Assembly (NCBI GenBank): GCA_051016155.1
Contig: CP136537.1
Span: forward strand, 1,116,001 to 1,180,000
Origin: RCC90-49c sp051016155
Lineage (GTDB): Bacteria; Bacteroidota; Bacteroidia; Cytophagales; Amoebophilaceae
Reading direction: 5' to 3'
Length of the DNA stretch: 64,000 nt
The notes under the pieces were generated by a model. That model was not told where the DNA came from. It worked only from the letters and a program-made list of their open reading frames with translations, and did not search any database. Below are positions 17,397-26,364 of the stretch, one piece after another. The position numbers were made by a program, and so were the translations under genes. Within the stretch, counting starts at the first letter, position 1, and each line of letters begins with the position of its first letter.

Positions 17397-19226
17397 ATGA
17401 AGACCTATCTAAGAATTTTGTCTTATGCAGGCCCTGTCAGGCGACTGATGCTGTTGTATTTCCTGGCCACCATTCCGTCTATTTTCTTTGGGCTCGCCAA
17501 TTTGAGCTTGCTTATTCCTTTGCTAGAAGTACTATTCAGCCAAGATAACCTGAGCGATACTTTGGCTACTATCCCTAAGCCCGCCTTTTGTATTAGCCTC
17601 AACTACCTCAAAAGCTTATTTAGTCATCATTTTGTCCAGATCATTGGTACCTACGGCCGTATCAGTGCGCTGTATTTTGTGTGTGTCATCATGCTCCTTT
17701 CGGTGTTGCTAGCTAATCTGTTCAGGTACCTGGCCGAGATGGTGATTGCTGAGTTGCGTACCAATGTAGTGTATAACTTGCGCAAAGACCTTTTTAGCCA
17801 GGTAACGCAGCTGCACCTGGGCTATTTTACGGAACAGCACAAGGGCGACATCATGGCCAGGGTAATGAGTGATGTGCAAGAAGTAGAACGCACCACAGAA
17901 TATACTTTCAGGGCGTTCTTAAAAGAACCTGCCACGATTGTGGGCTTTTTCACGGTGCTTTTCTACCTCTCTCCGCAGCTGACCTGGCTGGCGCTGCTCT
18001 CGCTGCCCATCGTAGGCGGAGGCATTACCGAGATTGTACGCAGGCTCCTCAAGCAGGCTGCCCAGAGCCAGACCTCTTTGGGCCACTTAATGCACCTCTT
18101 AGAAGAGACCCTAGGCGGCATGCACCTGGTCAAAGCCTTTGCTGCGCGTCCCTATGTGGTAGCCAAGTTCGAGCAAGAGAACCAAAGCTACGCCAAACTC
18201 AACTTTGCCATTTTTCTCAAGAATAGCCTCATGCCTCTGCTGTCTGAATTTCTGGGCCTCTCCGTCATGACGTTGGTGCTGGCCTATGGAGGACAACTCG
18301 TCCTGTCCAATGCTTCTAAGTTCACCACCAGCACCTTCATGACCTACATCATCATTTTTTCGCAAGCCATGGTGCCTGTCAAGTCTATTTCTAAATCCTT
18401 GAGCAACATCCAGCGCGGGCTGGCAGCTGGCGCACGCATTTTTTTCCTTTTAGATACGCCTCCAGCCATTGTCAATGTACCAGGAGCCCGCAAGATCGAT
18501 GCCCTGCAGCAAGGCATTACTTTTGAGAACGTATCTTTTGCGTATCAGCAGCAGCCTGTGATCAAGCCGCTCAACCTCACGCTGCAGCCAGGGAAGAAGG
18601 TCGCGCTGGTGGGACCCTCTGGCAGCGGCAAGTCCACCTTGATGCATCTACTCAGCAGATCCTATGACGTCACCCAAGGTGTCATTCGGCTTGATGGCCG
18701 ACCACTGCAGGACTATGACCTCACTTCGCTGCAACAACTGATGGGAATTGTCACGCAAGAGCCCTTACTTTTTCACGACACGGTATTTAATAACATTGCG
18801 TTAGGTAGGCCCGAGGCTTCAGAAGAGGCAATCAAAGTAGCTGCCCGTATAGCCCATGCCCACGAATTTATCGAGGCGCTACCACAGGGCTACCACACTG
18901 TTATTGGTGAGCGGGGTAGTAAGCTGTCTGGCGGGCAGAAGCAGCAGCTAACCATTGCCCGGGCTGTGCTGGGCCATCCGCCTATTTTGATCTTGGATGA
19001 GGCTACTGCTGCGCTGGACAGTACTTTGGCCAGCCAGATTCAGGCTGCTATTGATCAGTTGATGCAAGATCACCTGCTGGTGGTCATTGCCCATCGGCTC
19101 AGCACTGTTCAAAATGCTGACGAGATTTTGGTGATGGAAGCGGGCACTATCGTCGAGCGGGGTACCCATACTACACTCATGCAGCAAGAAGGACTGTATA
19201 AGCGCCTGAGCATGCTGCAGGATTGA
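17397..19226 (+). CDS. MsbA-like ABC exporter (fused membrane and ATPase domains)
   Basis: Half-transporter of 609 residues that would work as a homodimer in the inner membrane. The N-terminal part (about 1-330) has six predicted membrane helices; the C-terminal ATPase (about 360-605) has Walker A GPSGSGKST, Q-loop TQEPLLF, signature LSGGQKQQ, Walker B LILDEATAALD and H-loop AHRLS. The family includes lipid flippases such as MsbA as well as drug and peptide exporters, so the substrate cannot be named from sequence. Start ATG at 17397, right after the minisatellite. Confidence 0.93.
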   Translation: MKTYLRILSYAGPVRRLMLLYFLATIPSIFFGLANLSLLIPLLEVLFSQDNLSDTLATIPKPAFCISLNYLKSLFSHHFVQIIGTYGRISALYFVCVIMLLSVLLANLFRYLAEMVIAELRTNVVYNLRKDLFSQVTQLHLGYFTEQHKGDIMARVMSDVQEVERTTEYTFRAFLKEPATIVGFFTVLFYLSPQLTWLALLSLPIVGGGITEIVRRLLKQAAQSQTSLGHLMHLLEETLGGMHLVKAFAARPYVVAKFEQENQSYAKLNFAIFLKNSLMPLLSEFLGLSVMTLVLAYGGQLVLSNASKFTTSTFMTYIIIFSQAMVPVKSISKSLSNIQRGLAAGARIFFLLDTPPAIVNVPGARKIDALQQGITFENVSFAYQQQPVIKPLNLTLQPGKKVALVGPSGSGKSTLMHLLSRSYDVTQGVIRLDGRPLQDYDLTSLQQLMGIVTQEPLLFHDTVFNNIALGRPEASEEAIKVAARIAHAHEFIEALPQGYHTVIGERGSKLSGGQKQQLTIARAVLGHPPILILDEATAALDSTLASQIQAAIDQLMQDHLLVVIAHRLSTVQNADEILVMEAGTIVERGTHTTLMQQEGLYKRLSMLQD

Positions 19227-19266
19227 GCGCGTCAATCTTGTCCAAACAATCGGAATGCCTCCATTC

Positions 19267-20670
19267 TTAATAGCGCTGTAGCAACGCAATATTCTCCACA
19301 TGGCTCGTATGTGGAAACATATCTATAGGCTGAGCTGTAACCAATTGGTACTTATCGCCCAATAGCGCCAGGTCGCGGGCCTGCGTAGTGGGGTTGCAGC
19401 TGACGTAAACTATTTTCTCAGGAGCGATCTCCAAGAGCTGCTTGACTACCCGCGGGTGCATGCCAGCACGGGGCGGATCTGTAACTACGACCTGAGGCCT
19501 ACCATGCGTGGCCAGGAACGGTGCGTCCAGAAGTTGTTCTACCTCGCCAGCCACAAAAGTAGCGTTTTTGAGGTGGTTGAGCTGGGCATTGATTTTGGCA
19601 TCGGCAATGGCTCCTTCAGTAACTTCTAGGCCCACAACATGGCGTACATACCGCGCCAAGAAGAGCGCAATAGAGCCTACGCCTGTGTAGAGATCATACA
19701 GCACTTCATCACCTTGCAAGTGAGCCAGCTCCCGTATCTTATGGTAGAGCACCTGGGTTTGCCCTGTGTTGGTCTGAAAAAAAGACGTAGGGCCTATCCG
19801 AAACTGCAGCCCATCGATCTGCTCTGTGATAAAAGATGGACCATGATACAGATGCACTGGCAAATCATAAAATGTCTCGTTCTTTTTTGTATTCACCACA
19901 TACTGTAAAGAGGTAATCTCAGGAAACTGCGTTTGCAGGTGATGCATTACTTGCTCGATGAGGGCTGTATCTTCTTCTCCAAACTGCACAATGACCATCA
20001 CCTGGCCTGTTGAGGCAGTACGCACAATAAGATTGCGCAGTAGTCCCTGATGTTGGCGCAGGTCATAGAAACGCAGGCCCTGTGCTTTGGCCAATTGTCC
20101 TAAAGCCATGCGAATGGCATTGGAAGGTGCTGGCTGCAGGTGGCAGTGGTCAATGTCCACCACTTTATCAAAATAGCCAGGGCGATGAAAGCCCAGCGCG
20201 CGACGGTCCAGTACTCCCCCTTCTGCAATTTCTGTGGCAGCCAGCCAGCGTTGGGTAGAAAAAGTAAATTCTAGTTTATTCCGGTAGTATTCGGTAGGAT
20301 CAGCCGCCAGGATAGGGGCTACAGGGGGCGTCTGTAGCTGGCCGATACGCATCAGCTTCTCTCGCACCAGCTGCTCCTTAGCAGCTAGCTGCGCAGCATA
20401 GCTCACGTGCTGCCATTGGCAGCCACCGCACGTCCCAAAGTGCTGGCAGAAAGGCTGTACGCGCACAGGGCTATGGCTATGGATATGCACAGGTACGGCC
20501 TCTGCATAGTTCTTTTTCTTCTTGACAATGCGCAGGTCTGCCACATCACCTGGTGCTACGTCCGCCACAAAGAGCACCAGCTCTGCTGCCCGGGCGACAC
20601 ACCGCCCACCTTCTACCATTTCGCCAATGGTTACTTGCTCTAATACAGAAGGGCGAATAAGAGTGGCCAT
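19267..20670 (-). CDS. rlmD: 23S rRNA (uracil-C5)-methyltransferase RlmD/RumA family
   Basis: SAM-dependent enzyme that methylates a uridine in 23S rRNA (or tRNA U54 in TrmA-like members). The 467-residue product has a TRAM domain (about 8-65), the cysteine cluster FCQHFGTCGGCQW that binds a 4Fe-4S cluster, SAM-binding YDLYTGVGSIALFLA, and the catalytic motif VYVSCNPTTQARD with its nucleophilic Cys. Which uridine is modified is uncertain. It follows the malic enzyme gene by 9 bases, so the two are probably co-transcribed. Confidence 0.93.
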   Translation of the reverse strand: MATLIRPSVLEQVTIGEMVEGGRCVARAAELVLFVADVAPGDVADLRIVKKKKNYAEAVPVHIHSHSPVRVQPFCQHFGTCGGCQWQHVSYAAQLAAKEQLVREKLMRIGQLQTPPVAPILAADPTEYYRNKLEFTFSTQRWLAATEIAEGGVLDRRALGFHRPGYFDKVVDIDHCHLQPAPSNAIRMALGQLAKAQGLRFYDLRQHQGLLRNLIVRTASTGQVMVIVQFGEEDTALIEQVMHHLQTQFPEITSLQYVVNTKKNETFYDLPVHLYHGPSFITEQIDGLQFRIGPTSFFQTNTGQTQVLYHKIRELAHLQGDEVLYDLYTGVGSIALFLARYVRHVVGLEVTEGAIADAKINAQLNHLKNATFVAGEVEQLLDAPFLATHGRPQVVVTDPPRAGMHPRVVKQLLEIAPEKIVYVSCNPTTQARDLALLGDKYQLVTAQPIDMFPHTSHVENIALLQRY

Positions 20671-20679
20671 GTGTAAAAT

Positions 20680-21966
20680 TTACACTATTGAGGCACTCAT
20701 GCGTTGCTCTAGCGCAGCATGATACGTCTCCCAATCTTCAATAGGCGCTTGGGCTACACCAGACTCCATAGCTGCTTGGGCCACGGCTGTAGAGACCGTG
20801 GTAAGCAAACGCGTATCCAAGGGTTTCGGGATCAGGTAGTCTTTGCCAAAAGCCAAAGAGGGGTCTTTGTAAGCTTTTTGAATGCTTTCAGGCACAGGTG
20901 CCTGGGCCAGGGCAGCCAAAGCTTTGACTGCTGCCAGCTTCATGGCTTCGTTGATGGTGGTGGCACGCACATCAAGCGCGCCGCGGAATATGTAAGGAAA
21001 TCCTGAGACGTTGTTGACTTGGTTAGGATGGTTGGACCTACCCGTAGCCATGATCAGATCATCGCGCGTGGCCATGGCCAGGTCGTAAGCTATTTCTGGG
21101 TCAGGGTTAGCCAGGGCAAAAACAATCGGCTGCGCTGCCATCGCCTGGAGGTGAGTAGGCGTCAGGAGATTGGCTGCAGAGAGCCCTAAGAACATATCTG
21201 CACCTTGAAGGGCTTCTGTCAAAGTCCTTACCGGCCGGTCAGTAGCAAAAGCTGCTTTGTAAGCATTCAGGTCTGTACGCTCCTTGTGGATGACGCCTCT
21301 GCTATCACACATAACGATGTTTTCAGGCTTGATGCCGAGGGTTAAGTAGAGTTGGGCGCAAGCAATAGCCCCCGCACCAGCGCCGTTGATCACTAGCTGG
21401 ATGTTTTCGATCTTTTTCTGGGTCAATGCTAATGCATTGAGCAAAGCAGCGCCCGAGATAATGGCGGTGCCATGCTGGTCGTCATGCATCACAGGAATAG
21501 AGAGCTGTTCTTTGAGTACTTTCTCTATTTGAAAGCATTCAGGTGCCTTGATATCTTCGAGATTAATACCTCCAAAGGTGGGTGCTAGTGCTTTTACAAT
21601 TTGGATCACTGCCTGTGGATCAGTAGCATCTAGCTCTAAATCAAAGGCATCAATGCCAGCCAGCTGTTTAAGCAGCACTGCTTTGCCTTCCATCACCGGC
21701 TTTGCAGCCTCAGGACCGATATTTCCTAGCCCCAATACGGCCGTACCATTAGAGACCACTGCCACCAAGTTGCCTTTGGCCGTGTAGTCAAACACTTGCT
21801 TTTTGTCTTGGGCAATGGCCTTACAAGGCTCGGCTACGCCTGGAGAATAGGCCAAGGCCAGGTCTTGGGGAGACTCTAATGGTTTGGTAGGTTGCGTCGC
21901 CAGCTTGCCAGCTGGGGTTTGCGCATGGTAATGGAGCGCTTCTTGTGGGCTTATTTCAACATTCAT
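20680..21966 (-). CDS. Malic enzyme (oxaloacetate-decarboxylating malate dehydrogenase)
   Basis: Converts malate to pyruvate and CO2 with NAD(P). The 428-residue product has the N-terminal malic domain (DLALAYSPGVAEPCKAIA, NGTAVLGLGNIG, GIDAFDLELDATD) and the NAD-binding domain (VINGAGAGAIACAQLYL, FLGLSAANLLTPTHL, ALANPDPEI, ATGRSNHPNQVNNV). It lacks the phosphotransacetylase-like C-terminal domain of typical Bacteroidota MaeB (about 760 residues), so it is a short, single-module form. For a reduced symbiont it would be a link between imported C4 acids and pyruvate. Promoter lies just upstream. Confidence 0.93.
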   Translation of the reverse strand: MNVEISPQEALHYHAQTPAGKLATQPTKPLESPQDLALAYSPGVAEPCKAIAQDKKQVFDYTAKGNLVAVVSNGTAVLGLGNIGPEAAKPVMEGKAVLLKQLAGIDAFDLELDATDPQAVIQIVKALAPTFGGINLEDIKAPECFQIEKVLKEQLSIPVMHDDQHGTAIISGAALLNALALTQKKIENIQLVINGAGAGAIACAQLYLTLGIKPENIVMCDSRGVIHKERTDLNAYKAAFATDRPVRTLTEALQGADMFLGLSAANLLTPTHLQAMAAQPIVFALANPDPEIAYDLAMATRDDLIMATGRSNHPNQVNNVSGFPYIFRGALDVRATTINEAMKLAAVKALAALAQAPVPESIQKAYKDPSLAFGKDYLIPKPLDTRLLTTVSTAVAQAAMESGVAQAPIEDWETYHAALEQRMSASIV

Positions 21967-22004
21967 GGGTGTAGGACTGGTAACTTTGAGGCAAAAAACG
22001 AAAG

Positions 22005-22012
22005 CAAAGCTA
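22005..22012 (-). promoter_or_regulatory. Putative -7 element of the malic enzyme-rlmD operon
   Basis: TAGCTTTG on the minus strand matches TAnnTTTG, about 40 bases before the malic enzyme ATG. No clear upstream TTG is found at the usual distance. Confidence 0.35.
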
Positions 22013-22045
22013 AAGCTTTTGTCAAGATATGGAAAGGCGCGGTCG

Positions 22046-22266
22046 AGTGCACCCCAAATTAGGACTAGTAGTTAAAGGGATGTTTGACCCTCAACTTGTA
22101 CCCCAAAAGATCAAGCTATGAGCCATAACATCAGAAAAAGACTAAATTCTACTGCCCTTAAATTCAAGGTGGCTCTTGAGACTATTAAAGCACAAAAAAC
22201 CACTGCTGCGCTTTCCCATGTGTTTGGAATTGTCTCTAGCCAGCTTTACAAATGGAGAGTCATCCT
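22046..22266 (+). mobile_element. Relic of the IS3-like element (left end and start of orfA)
   Basis: Begins with a partial inverted repeat (GTGCACCCCAAATTAGGACT) and contains the first 48 codons of a diverged orfA starting at 22118 (M-S-H-N-I-R-K-R). It matches the full copies at 27669 and 48170 but breaks off at about 22266 and carries many substitutions, so it is an old copy outside the integrated element. Confidence 0.8.
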
Positions 22267-22411
22267 TTAAACATTAATTACTACATGATGTGCTGGTGGG
22301 AAGTAAATGGAGGAATGCTTCTAGTGTAATTGATAGCGTATGCAAGGTTTTTGAGAAACTTTTTTGAATGAGCAAAGTCACTGCAAATCCTCGATAATCA
22401 ACAGTTTAAGC

Positions 22412-22460
22412 AAGTCGGGATGGCAGGATTCGAACCTGCGACCTCTCACACCCTAAGCGA
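22412..22460. repeat. Left attachment site (displaced tRNA-Pro 3' half)
   Basis: Identical over 49 bases to 52339-52387. It covers the tRNA from the anticodon stem to the 3' end plus two bases. The next base on the element side differs from the tRNA, so the crossover lies at or before the anticodon stem. The 20 bases outside (22391-22411) also resemble the tRNA's downstream flank at the right end. Confidence 0.92.
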
Positions 22461-22569
22461 TAGTTTAATTGTTTTATCTGTCTTATTTAATTTTGTTTTA
22501 CTAGCTTTTAGGCTAAAAAATAATTTTTAAGTATGTATTGGTACTAGTGCATTCATTAGAGTTTACTTA

Positions 22570-22577
22570 TATTTTTG
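22570..22577 (+). promoter_or_regulatory. Putative integrase promoter (-7)
   Basis: TATTTTTG fits TAnnTTTG about 30 bases before the integrase ATG. It overlaps the arm-type repeat, so integrase or an excision factor bound there could repress the gene. Confidence 0.45.
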
Positions 22578-22594
22578 TAAACCATATGTAAACC
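22576..22594 (+). promoter_or_regulatory. Left arm-type site candidate
   Basis: Two TGTAAAC words spaced as TGTAAACCATATGTAAACC. Almost the same 19 bases recur in the same orientation at 52251-52269 inside the right end. Paired arm sites near both ends are a hallmark of tyrosine integrases with directional control. A facing GTTTAC lies at 22561. Confidence 0.55.
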
Positions 22595-22607
22595 TGTTTT
22601 TTCAGCC

Positions 22608-23819
22608 ATGAAGCCCAAGCTTGCGGTCATTCTTTACAAATCTAAACTACTCAGCAATGGAGAGCATCCCCTCATGCTCAGAGTCACCCTCAAAGGACAA
22701 CGAAAGTACGTCGCCCTCGGCGTTTCTTGCCCACTAAAGTGGTGGGATGACAAGAAAAATCTCCCCAAAAGAACACATCCCAACAAAGATTTCATCAAAG
22801 CACTAATCGAACAGAAGATACTGATGTATCAAAATCAGCTGCTCGAAAACCAACAATTAGCCTATTCTCCTGAGGCGCTTATTGGTGCCGTAGAAAATAG
22901 CGGACAAGCCCAACTGGTCTTTCCTTTCTTTGACGAGCTAATTGATAGACTTATTAAGGCGGGTAGGATTGGAAGTGCCCAAGCTTATACAGAGACCAGA
23001 AGAGATTTGAAATATTTCACAAAAAACTCTAAGCTCTTGTTTACTGACATCAATCAACGATTTCTCAACAAATACGAAGCATATGCTCGGGGCAAAGGGT
23101 TAGCTGAAACGACTATTTCTTTCTATTTCAGAACGTTACGATCTGCATTCAACAAAGCCATCAAAGAAGAATATGTTAAAGAAGAGGTCTATCCTTTCAA
23201 AGAGTTCAACGTCTCCAAGTTCAACACCACGACTAGAAAACGCGCTATTACTAAAGAGGAGATCAAGCAGATCGCCAGCCTTCCCCTCGATCCTACAGGA
23301 GTGCTCTATGAAGCGCGCCAGTACTTTCTTTTCAGCTACTACGGACAGGGCATCAACTTTAGAGATATGGCTTTTCTTTGCTGGAAGGACATCGTCGATG
23401 GGCGGGTGTTTTACCGCAGAGCCAAAACGAAGAAGCAGCTCCAGTTCAAGCTCCTCTCTCCTGCTGAGGCCATTATTGAGGCGTTGCGTCCCCTGACAGG
23501 AAGTCACGTTGATAATTATGTCTTTCCTATTCTAGATCAAGGGCTCCACATTACGCCCAAGCAGCTGGACTACCGTCTTGACAAGGTGCTCAAAAGGACT
23601 AACAAAGGCCTTAAAGAGATCGCTCAGCTGGCAGGCATCTCTACTCACTTAACGATGTATGTAGCAAGGCATACCTATGCAACGGTACTTAAAAGAAGCG
23701 GCGTGGCCATTCCTGTGATCAGCGAGGCGATGGGCCATGCTACGCCTGTCATTACGCAGACTTATCTTAAAAGCTTTGAAGATGAGGTGATTGACGAGGC
23801 GAACACGTTTTTGCTTTAG
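22608..23819 (+). CDS. int: Tyrosine recombinase (integrase)
   Basis: Catalyses site-specific integration and excision at the tRNA-Pro site. The 403-residue product has an Arm-DNA-binding N-terminus (about 1-95), a SAM-like core-binding domain (about 105-200) and a catalytic domain (about 215-395) with YVARHTYAT, MGHATPVITQTYL and the tyrosine nucleophile near residue 386. The box-I region reads YYGQGINFRDMAFL, the variant common in Bacteroidota conjugative-element integrases in which the first catalytic Arg is shifted or replaced. Its stop overlaps the convergent primase gene by 3 bases. Likely active: no frameshift is seen. Confidence 0.93.
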   Translation: MKPKLAVILYKSKLLSNGEHPLMLRVTLKGQRKYVALGVSCPLKWWDDKKNLPKRTHPNKDFIKALIEQKILMYQNQLLENQQLAYSPEALIGAVENSGQAQLVFPFFDELIDRLIKAGRIGSAQAYTETRRDLKYFTKNSKLLFTDINQRFLNKYEAYARGKGLAETTISFYFRTLRSAFNKAIKEEYVKEEVYPFKEFNVSKFNTTTRKRAITKEEIKQIASLPLDPTGVLYEARQYFLFSYYGQGINFRDMAFLCWKDIVDGRVFYRRAKTKKQLQFKLLSPAEAIIEALRPLTGSHVDNYVFPILDQGLHITPKQLDYRLDKVLKRTNKGLKEIAQLAGISTHLTMYVARHTYATVLKRSGVAIPVISEAMGHATPVITQTYLKSFEDEVIDEANTFLL

Positions 23820-24745
23820 TACCTACTTCTCACGAGCACATCAGCCAGGTCCAGGCCTTCTTGCTTGGCTCGTGTTGGCACCAGCTGCTCAAGCCAATCT
23901 GAGACCTGCACAGGGCTGCCTAATTCTTGCTGCAGCTTCTTCCCTTTTGCATGCCACAAGGCCCAACCTCCTGTATCGGGAAATAGCACTACTCTTCTCC
24001 CTCTTAGCGGCTTGCAACGCTCGAGACTAAGCTGATGCAAGCTTCCCACGCCGAGCCAGATCAGCTCAGGGCAGTAGCCACTGGCAATGAGGGCCGTCTT
24101 CTCACTTTCTACCAGCCCGATCAGCTTTTCCTTCGACCCATCACGGAGCTGATGCAAGCCAAAAAGGCACTGCGAGAGCTGAAAATGCGGCCCTTGGAGC
24201 TGCTTATGCACCCAGTCTATGTGATTATATGGCTGCTTGACTCTGTGCCCACTGCGGGGGTCATAGCGCATGATCTTACCTGTGCGCACGCGGCCCTCCA
24301 GGTCCACTTGCCAAAAGATAGTCGCCCCTGGCCAGCGCTTCGAAGTGCCTACATAGAACTGACTGAGAAGGGCCTTCACTTGCTCAGGGCCGAAAAGCTT
24401 TGAAAGATACGTAACCAGATGGTTCTTCTCGTAGCTCTTAAGGCTCTGCTGAAGAAGTTGGAAGTCAATGTAATGAGGCGCTGCAGGAGCTGGCGGCGAT
24501 GGTAGGGCTGGAGGCAGAGGCTGCCCTAAGGGCAAGGCAAGCTGGTAATCAGCGCGATACTGCTGGGGCGTGTAGTGATAGCCACACTGGACCGCTCGAT
24601 TGCATCTACCTACCAGCTCACTCAAGGGCTGTCCGCTCTCTATGTCGATATAGCGGGTGAACTGCCGAGGCTTCTGACACCTGGGACAAGTATACCTACT
24701 GCAAGGCCCTTGGTAACGCGCTAGCGCATAGCGGTAGGAGTTCAT
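23816..24745 (-). CDS. Zinc-ribbon, Toprim-like primase-type protein (DUF6371-like)
   Basis: Protein of 309 residues with an N-terminal zinc ribbon (Cys15, Cys20, Cys23, Cys48, Cys54), a Pro-rich linker (about 75-90) and a Toprim-like part with LIGLVESEKTALIAS (about 210) and RRVVLFPDTGGW (about 255). This layout is typical of primase-like proteins next to repA-type ATPases on Bacteroidota plasmids and mobile elements. Function in replication of the excised circle is inferred; no activity can be read directly. Downstream of the RepA-like gene across a repeat-rich region. Confidence 0.75.
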   Translation of the reverse strand: MNSYRYALARYQGPCSRYTCPRCQKPRQFTRYIDIESGQPLSELVGRCNRAVQCGYHYTPQQYRADYQLALPLGQPLPPALPSPPAPAAPHYIDFQLLQQSLKSYEKNHLVTYLSKLFGPEQVKALLSQFYVGTSKRWPGATIFWQVDLEGRVRTGKIMRYDPRSGHRVKQPYNHIDWVHKQLQGPHFQLSQCLFGLHQLRDGSKEKLIGLVESEKTALIASGYCPELIWLGVGSLHQLSLERCKPLRGRRVVLFPDTGGWALWHAKGKKLQQELGSPVQVSDWLEQLVPTRAKQEGLDLADVLVRSRY

Positions 24746-24803
24746 TGGTACTATCTTTTTCAGGTGCTTCTGTCAACCTGTCTTAGGACGAGGCTGAGCG
24801 TTT

Positions 24804-24945
24804 TTATACCCTTTTACGAGGTTATCCACCGTTTTTTCTGCGTTTCTGCTCTTTCAACGCACTTTTTATCTGAATTCGTAATTCGTAGACTTTTTTACGA
24901 GTCGTAATGTTTCCTCTCTCTTTACGATTTACGACGTTTTCCACA
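24804..24945. repeat. 142-bp direct repeat with a DnaA-box-like site, copy 1
   Basis: Nearly identical to 25013-25154, offset 209 bases. Contains TTATCCACC at 24822-24830, one base from the DnaA box TTATCCACA, and several CGTAA/TTACG words. Both copies lie between the RepA-like and primase-like genes, a plausible replication origin. Confidence 0.8.
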
Positions 24946-25012
24946 CTACCCCCTTTTTTAAGCCTCTCAGGGCACTTTGTCATTTTTTAGTCGCAGCAAC
25001 CCCTCATGGCCA

Positions 25013-25154
25013 TTATACCCTTTTACGAGGTTATCCACCGCTTTTTCTGCGTTTCTGCCCTTTCAACGCACTTTTTATCTGAATTCGTAATTCGCAGACT
25101 TTTTTACGAATCGTAACGTTTCCTCTCTCTTTACGATTTACGACGTTTTCCACA
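25013..25154. repeat. 142-bp direct repeat with a DnaA-box-like site, copy 2
   Basis: Differs from copy 1 at only a few positions (for example GTCGTAATG becomes ATCGTAACG). The DnaA-box-like TTATCCACC is at 25031-25039. The 67 bases between the copies show no repeat or gene. Confidence 0.8.
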
Positions 25155-25171
25155 TTGGAGGCCTTAGCTCG

Positions 25172-26263
25172 CTACGAACTATGCTTTCTTAGCCAATAAC
25201 GTACGGTCCCTTCTGTCACTCCTAACGCCTCGGCGATCGCCACATTCGACTTCCCTGCCTCTTTCAAGGCCAAGGCTGCCTGCAGCTGGCTTGATTCCTC
25301 TGAGACTTGCTCACGCCGCAGGTGCTCGGCTTCTGCTCCTTGGCGTAGCCATTCAAAACACAGATAGTTCCAATCCTTTTTTACCTCACACACGCACACA
25401 TACTCGCTGTGGTATTTTACTTCTGTGCTTCTGGCTTTGATCTGTTTGAGGTAGCGCACGCGGCTCGCTTGCTGGCTCTCTCCTATTGTAAAGGCGCTGT
25501 CGCAGAAGTTGATCAGCATCTTGCTTCCTTGCAGATCATTCCGCGTTAGAGGGCTCGACAAGTCTCGCTTCGGCGTATGGGCTAGCGTGAGAATTGATAA
25601 GCCATACTTGCGTTGCCAGCTCTTGAGCTGCTTCATCAGTGGCAAAGCATGGCGTGCTCTTTCTGTCTCGCTGCGCAGATAGGTGATGTTGTCGATGATC
25701 AGCACCTGCACCTGGTGCCGCTCTAGGGCCTCTTCTAAAGATCGATACAGCAACTGCTCAAACCTGCCTTCTTCCTCGCCTAGCTCTACCGCTGCCTCTA
25801 GCTCGGCGCGCAGAAAGTCGCCTGAAAACGCATAGTGGTCCTTGAATTCGGCCGAGTAGCGCGCCTCGAGCTGTTTGTCACTGAGCTCAAAGTCGACGTA
25901 GAGTACGCGCTGCGGGGTAGCCTCTAGCTCAAAGCCAGCAATGGCTTCTCCACTGCTGATGCTCTGGGCCAGCTGCACGGCTAGAATGGACTTGCCTACA
26001 TTGGTATCAGCAAAGAGCATGCAGAGCTCTCCTTCAAGCCAGAACTCACTGAAGAGCTTTCTGGGGATAGGACGCTGTTTGGCCTCTTCGAGCCACGTGC
26101 TCACTGGCTGTACTTTGAGCATCGGGGGGGAGGTAAACTTGCCCTGCAGCGAGTGAATATGTTCTAGAAAGGAGTCTAGATTTCCTTCTTCTCTAGAAGG
26201 CTTTTTGGGCTCTTCATCGTTATTAGGATCGTGCTGATCGTTCTCGTGGTTGTTGTCTTTCAT
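25172..26263 (-). CDS. RepA-like RecA-fold ATPase with C-terminal helix-turn-helix
   Basis: Protein of 363 residues with an acidic disordered start (1-40), a RecA-type ATPase domain (Walker A ADTNVGKS at about 85-92, Walker B VLIIDNITYL at about 187) and a C-terminal HTH (about 335-363: SNVAIAEALGVTEGTVRYWLRKH). It matches RepA/AAA_25 replication helicases of plasmids and of mobilizable elements. The added HTH suggests it also binds the nearby repeats. Its place next to repeats with DnaA-like boxes and iterons supports a replication role for the excised element. Confidence 0.8.
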   Translation of the reverse strand: MKDNNHENDQHDPNNDEEPKKPSREEGNLDSFLEHIHSLQGKFTSPPMLKVQPVSTWLEEAKQRPIPRKLFSEFWLEGELCMLFADTNVGKSILAVQLAQSISSGEAIAGFELEATPQRVLYVDFELSDKQLEARYSAEFKDHYAFSGDFLRAELEAAVELGEEEGRFEQLLYRSLEEALERHQVQVLIIDNITYLRSETERARHALPLMKQLKSWQRKYGLSILTLAHTPKRDLSSPLTRNDLQGSKMLINFCDSAFTIGESQQASRVRYLKQIKARSTEVKYHSEYVCVCEVKKDWNYLCFEWLRQGAEAEHLRREQVSEESSQLQAALALKEAGKSNVAIAEALGVTEGTVRYWLRKHSS

Positions 26264-26274
26264 GGCTTATTCAC

Positions 26275-26350
26275 GTTATTGGGTGATTTACTGATTTACT
26301 GATTGGGTGATTGAATTCATCGGGTGATTTACTGATTGGGTGCTTGGGTA
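26275..26350. repeat. Short TGATTGGG/TGATTTACT minisatellite
   Basis: GGGTGATTTACTGAT, TGATTGGGTGATTGA and CGGGTGATTTACTGATTGGG units of the same word family as the chromosomal minisatellites, here inside the integrated element between the RepA-like and HTH genes. Confidence 0.65.
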
Positions 26351-26364
26351 ATGGATGTTGCTTG

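Noticed and set aside
22412..22460. A second tRNA gene at the left end
   Set aside because: Only the 3' half is present; there is no acceptor 5' strand or D-arm, so it is an attachment remnant.
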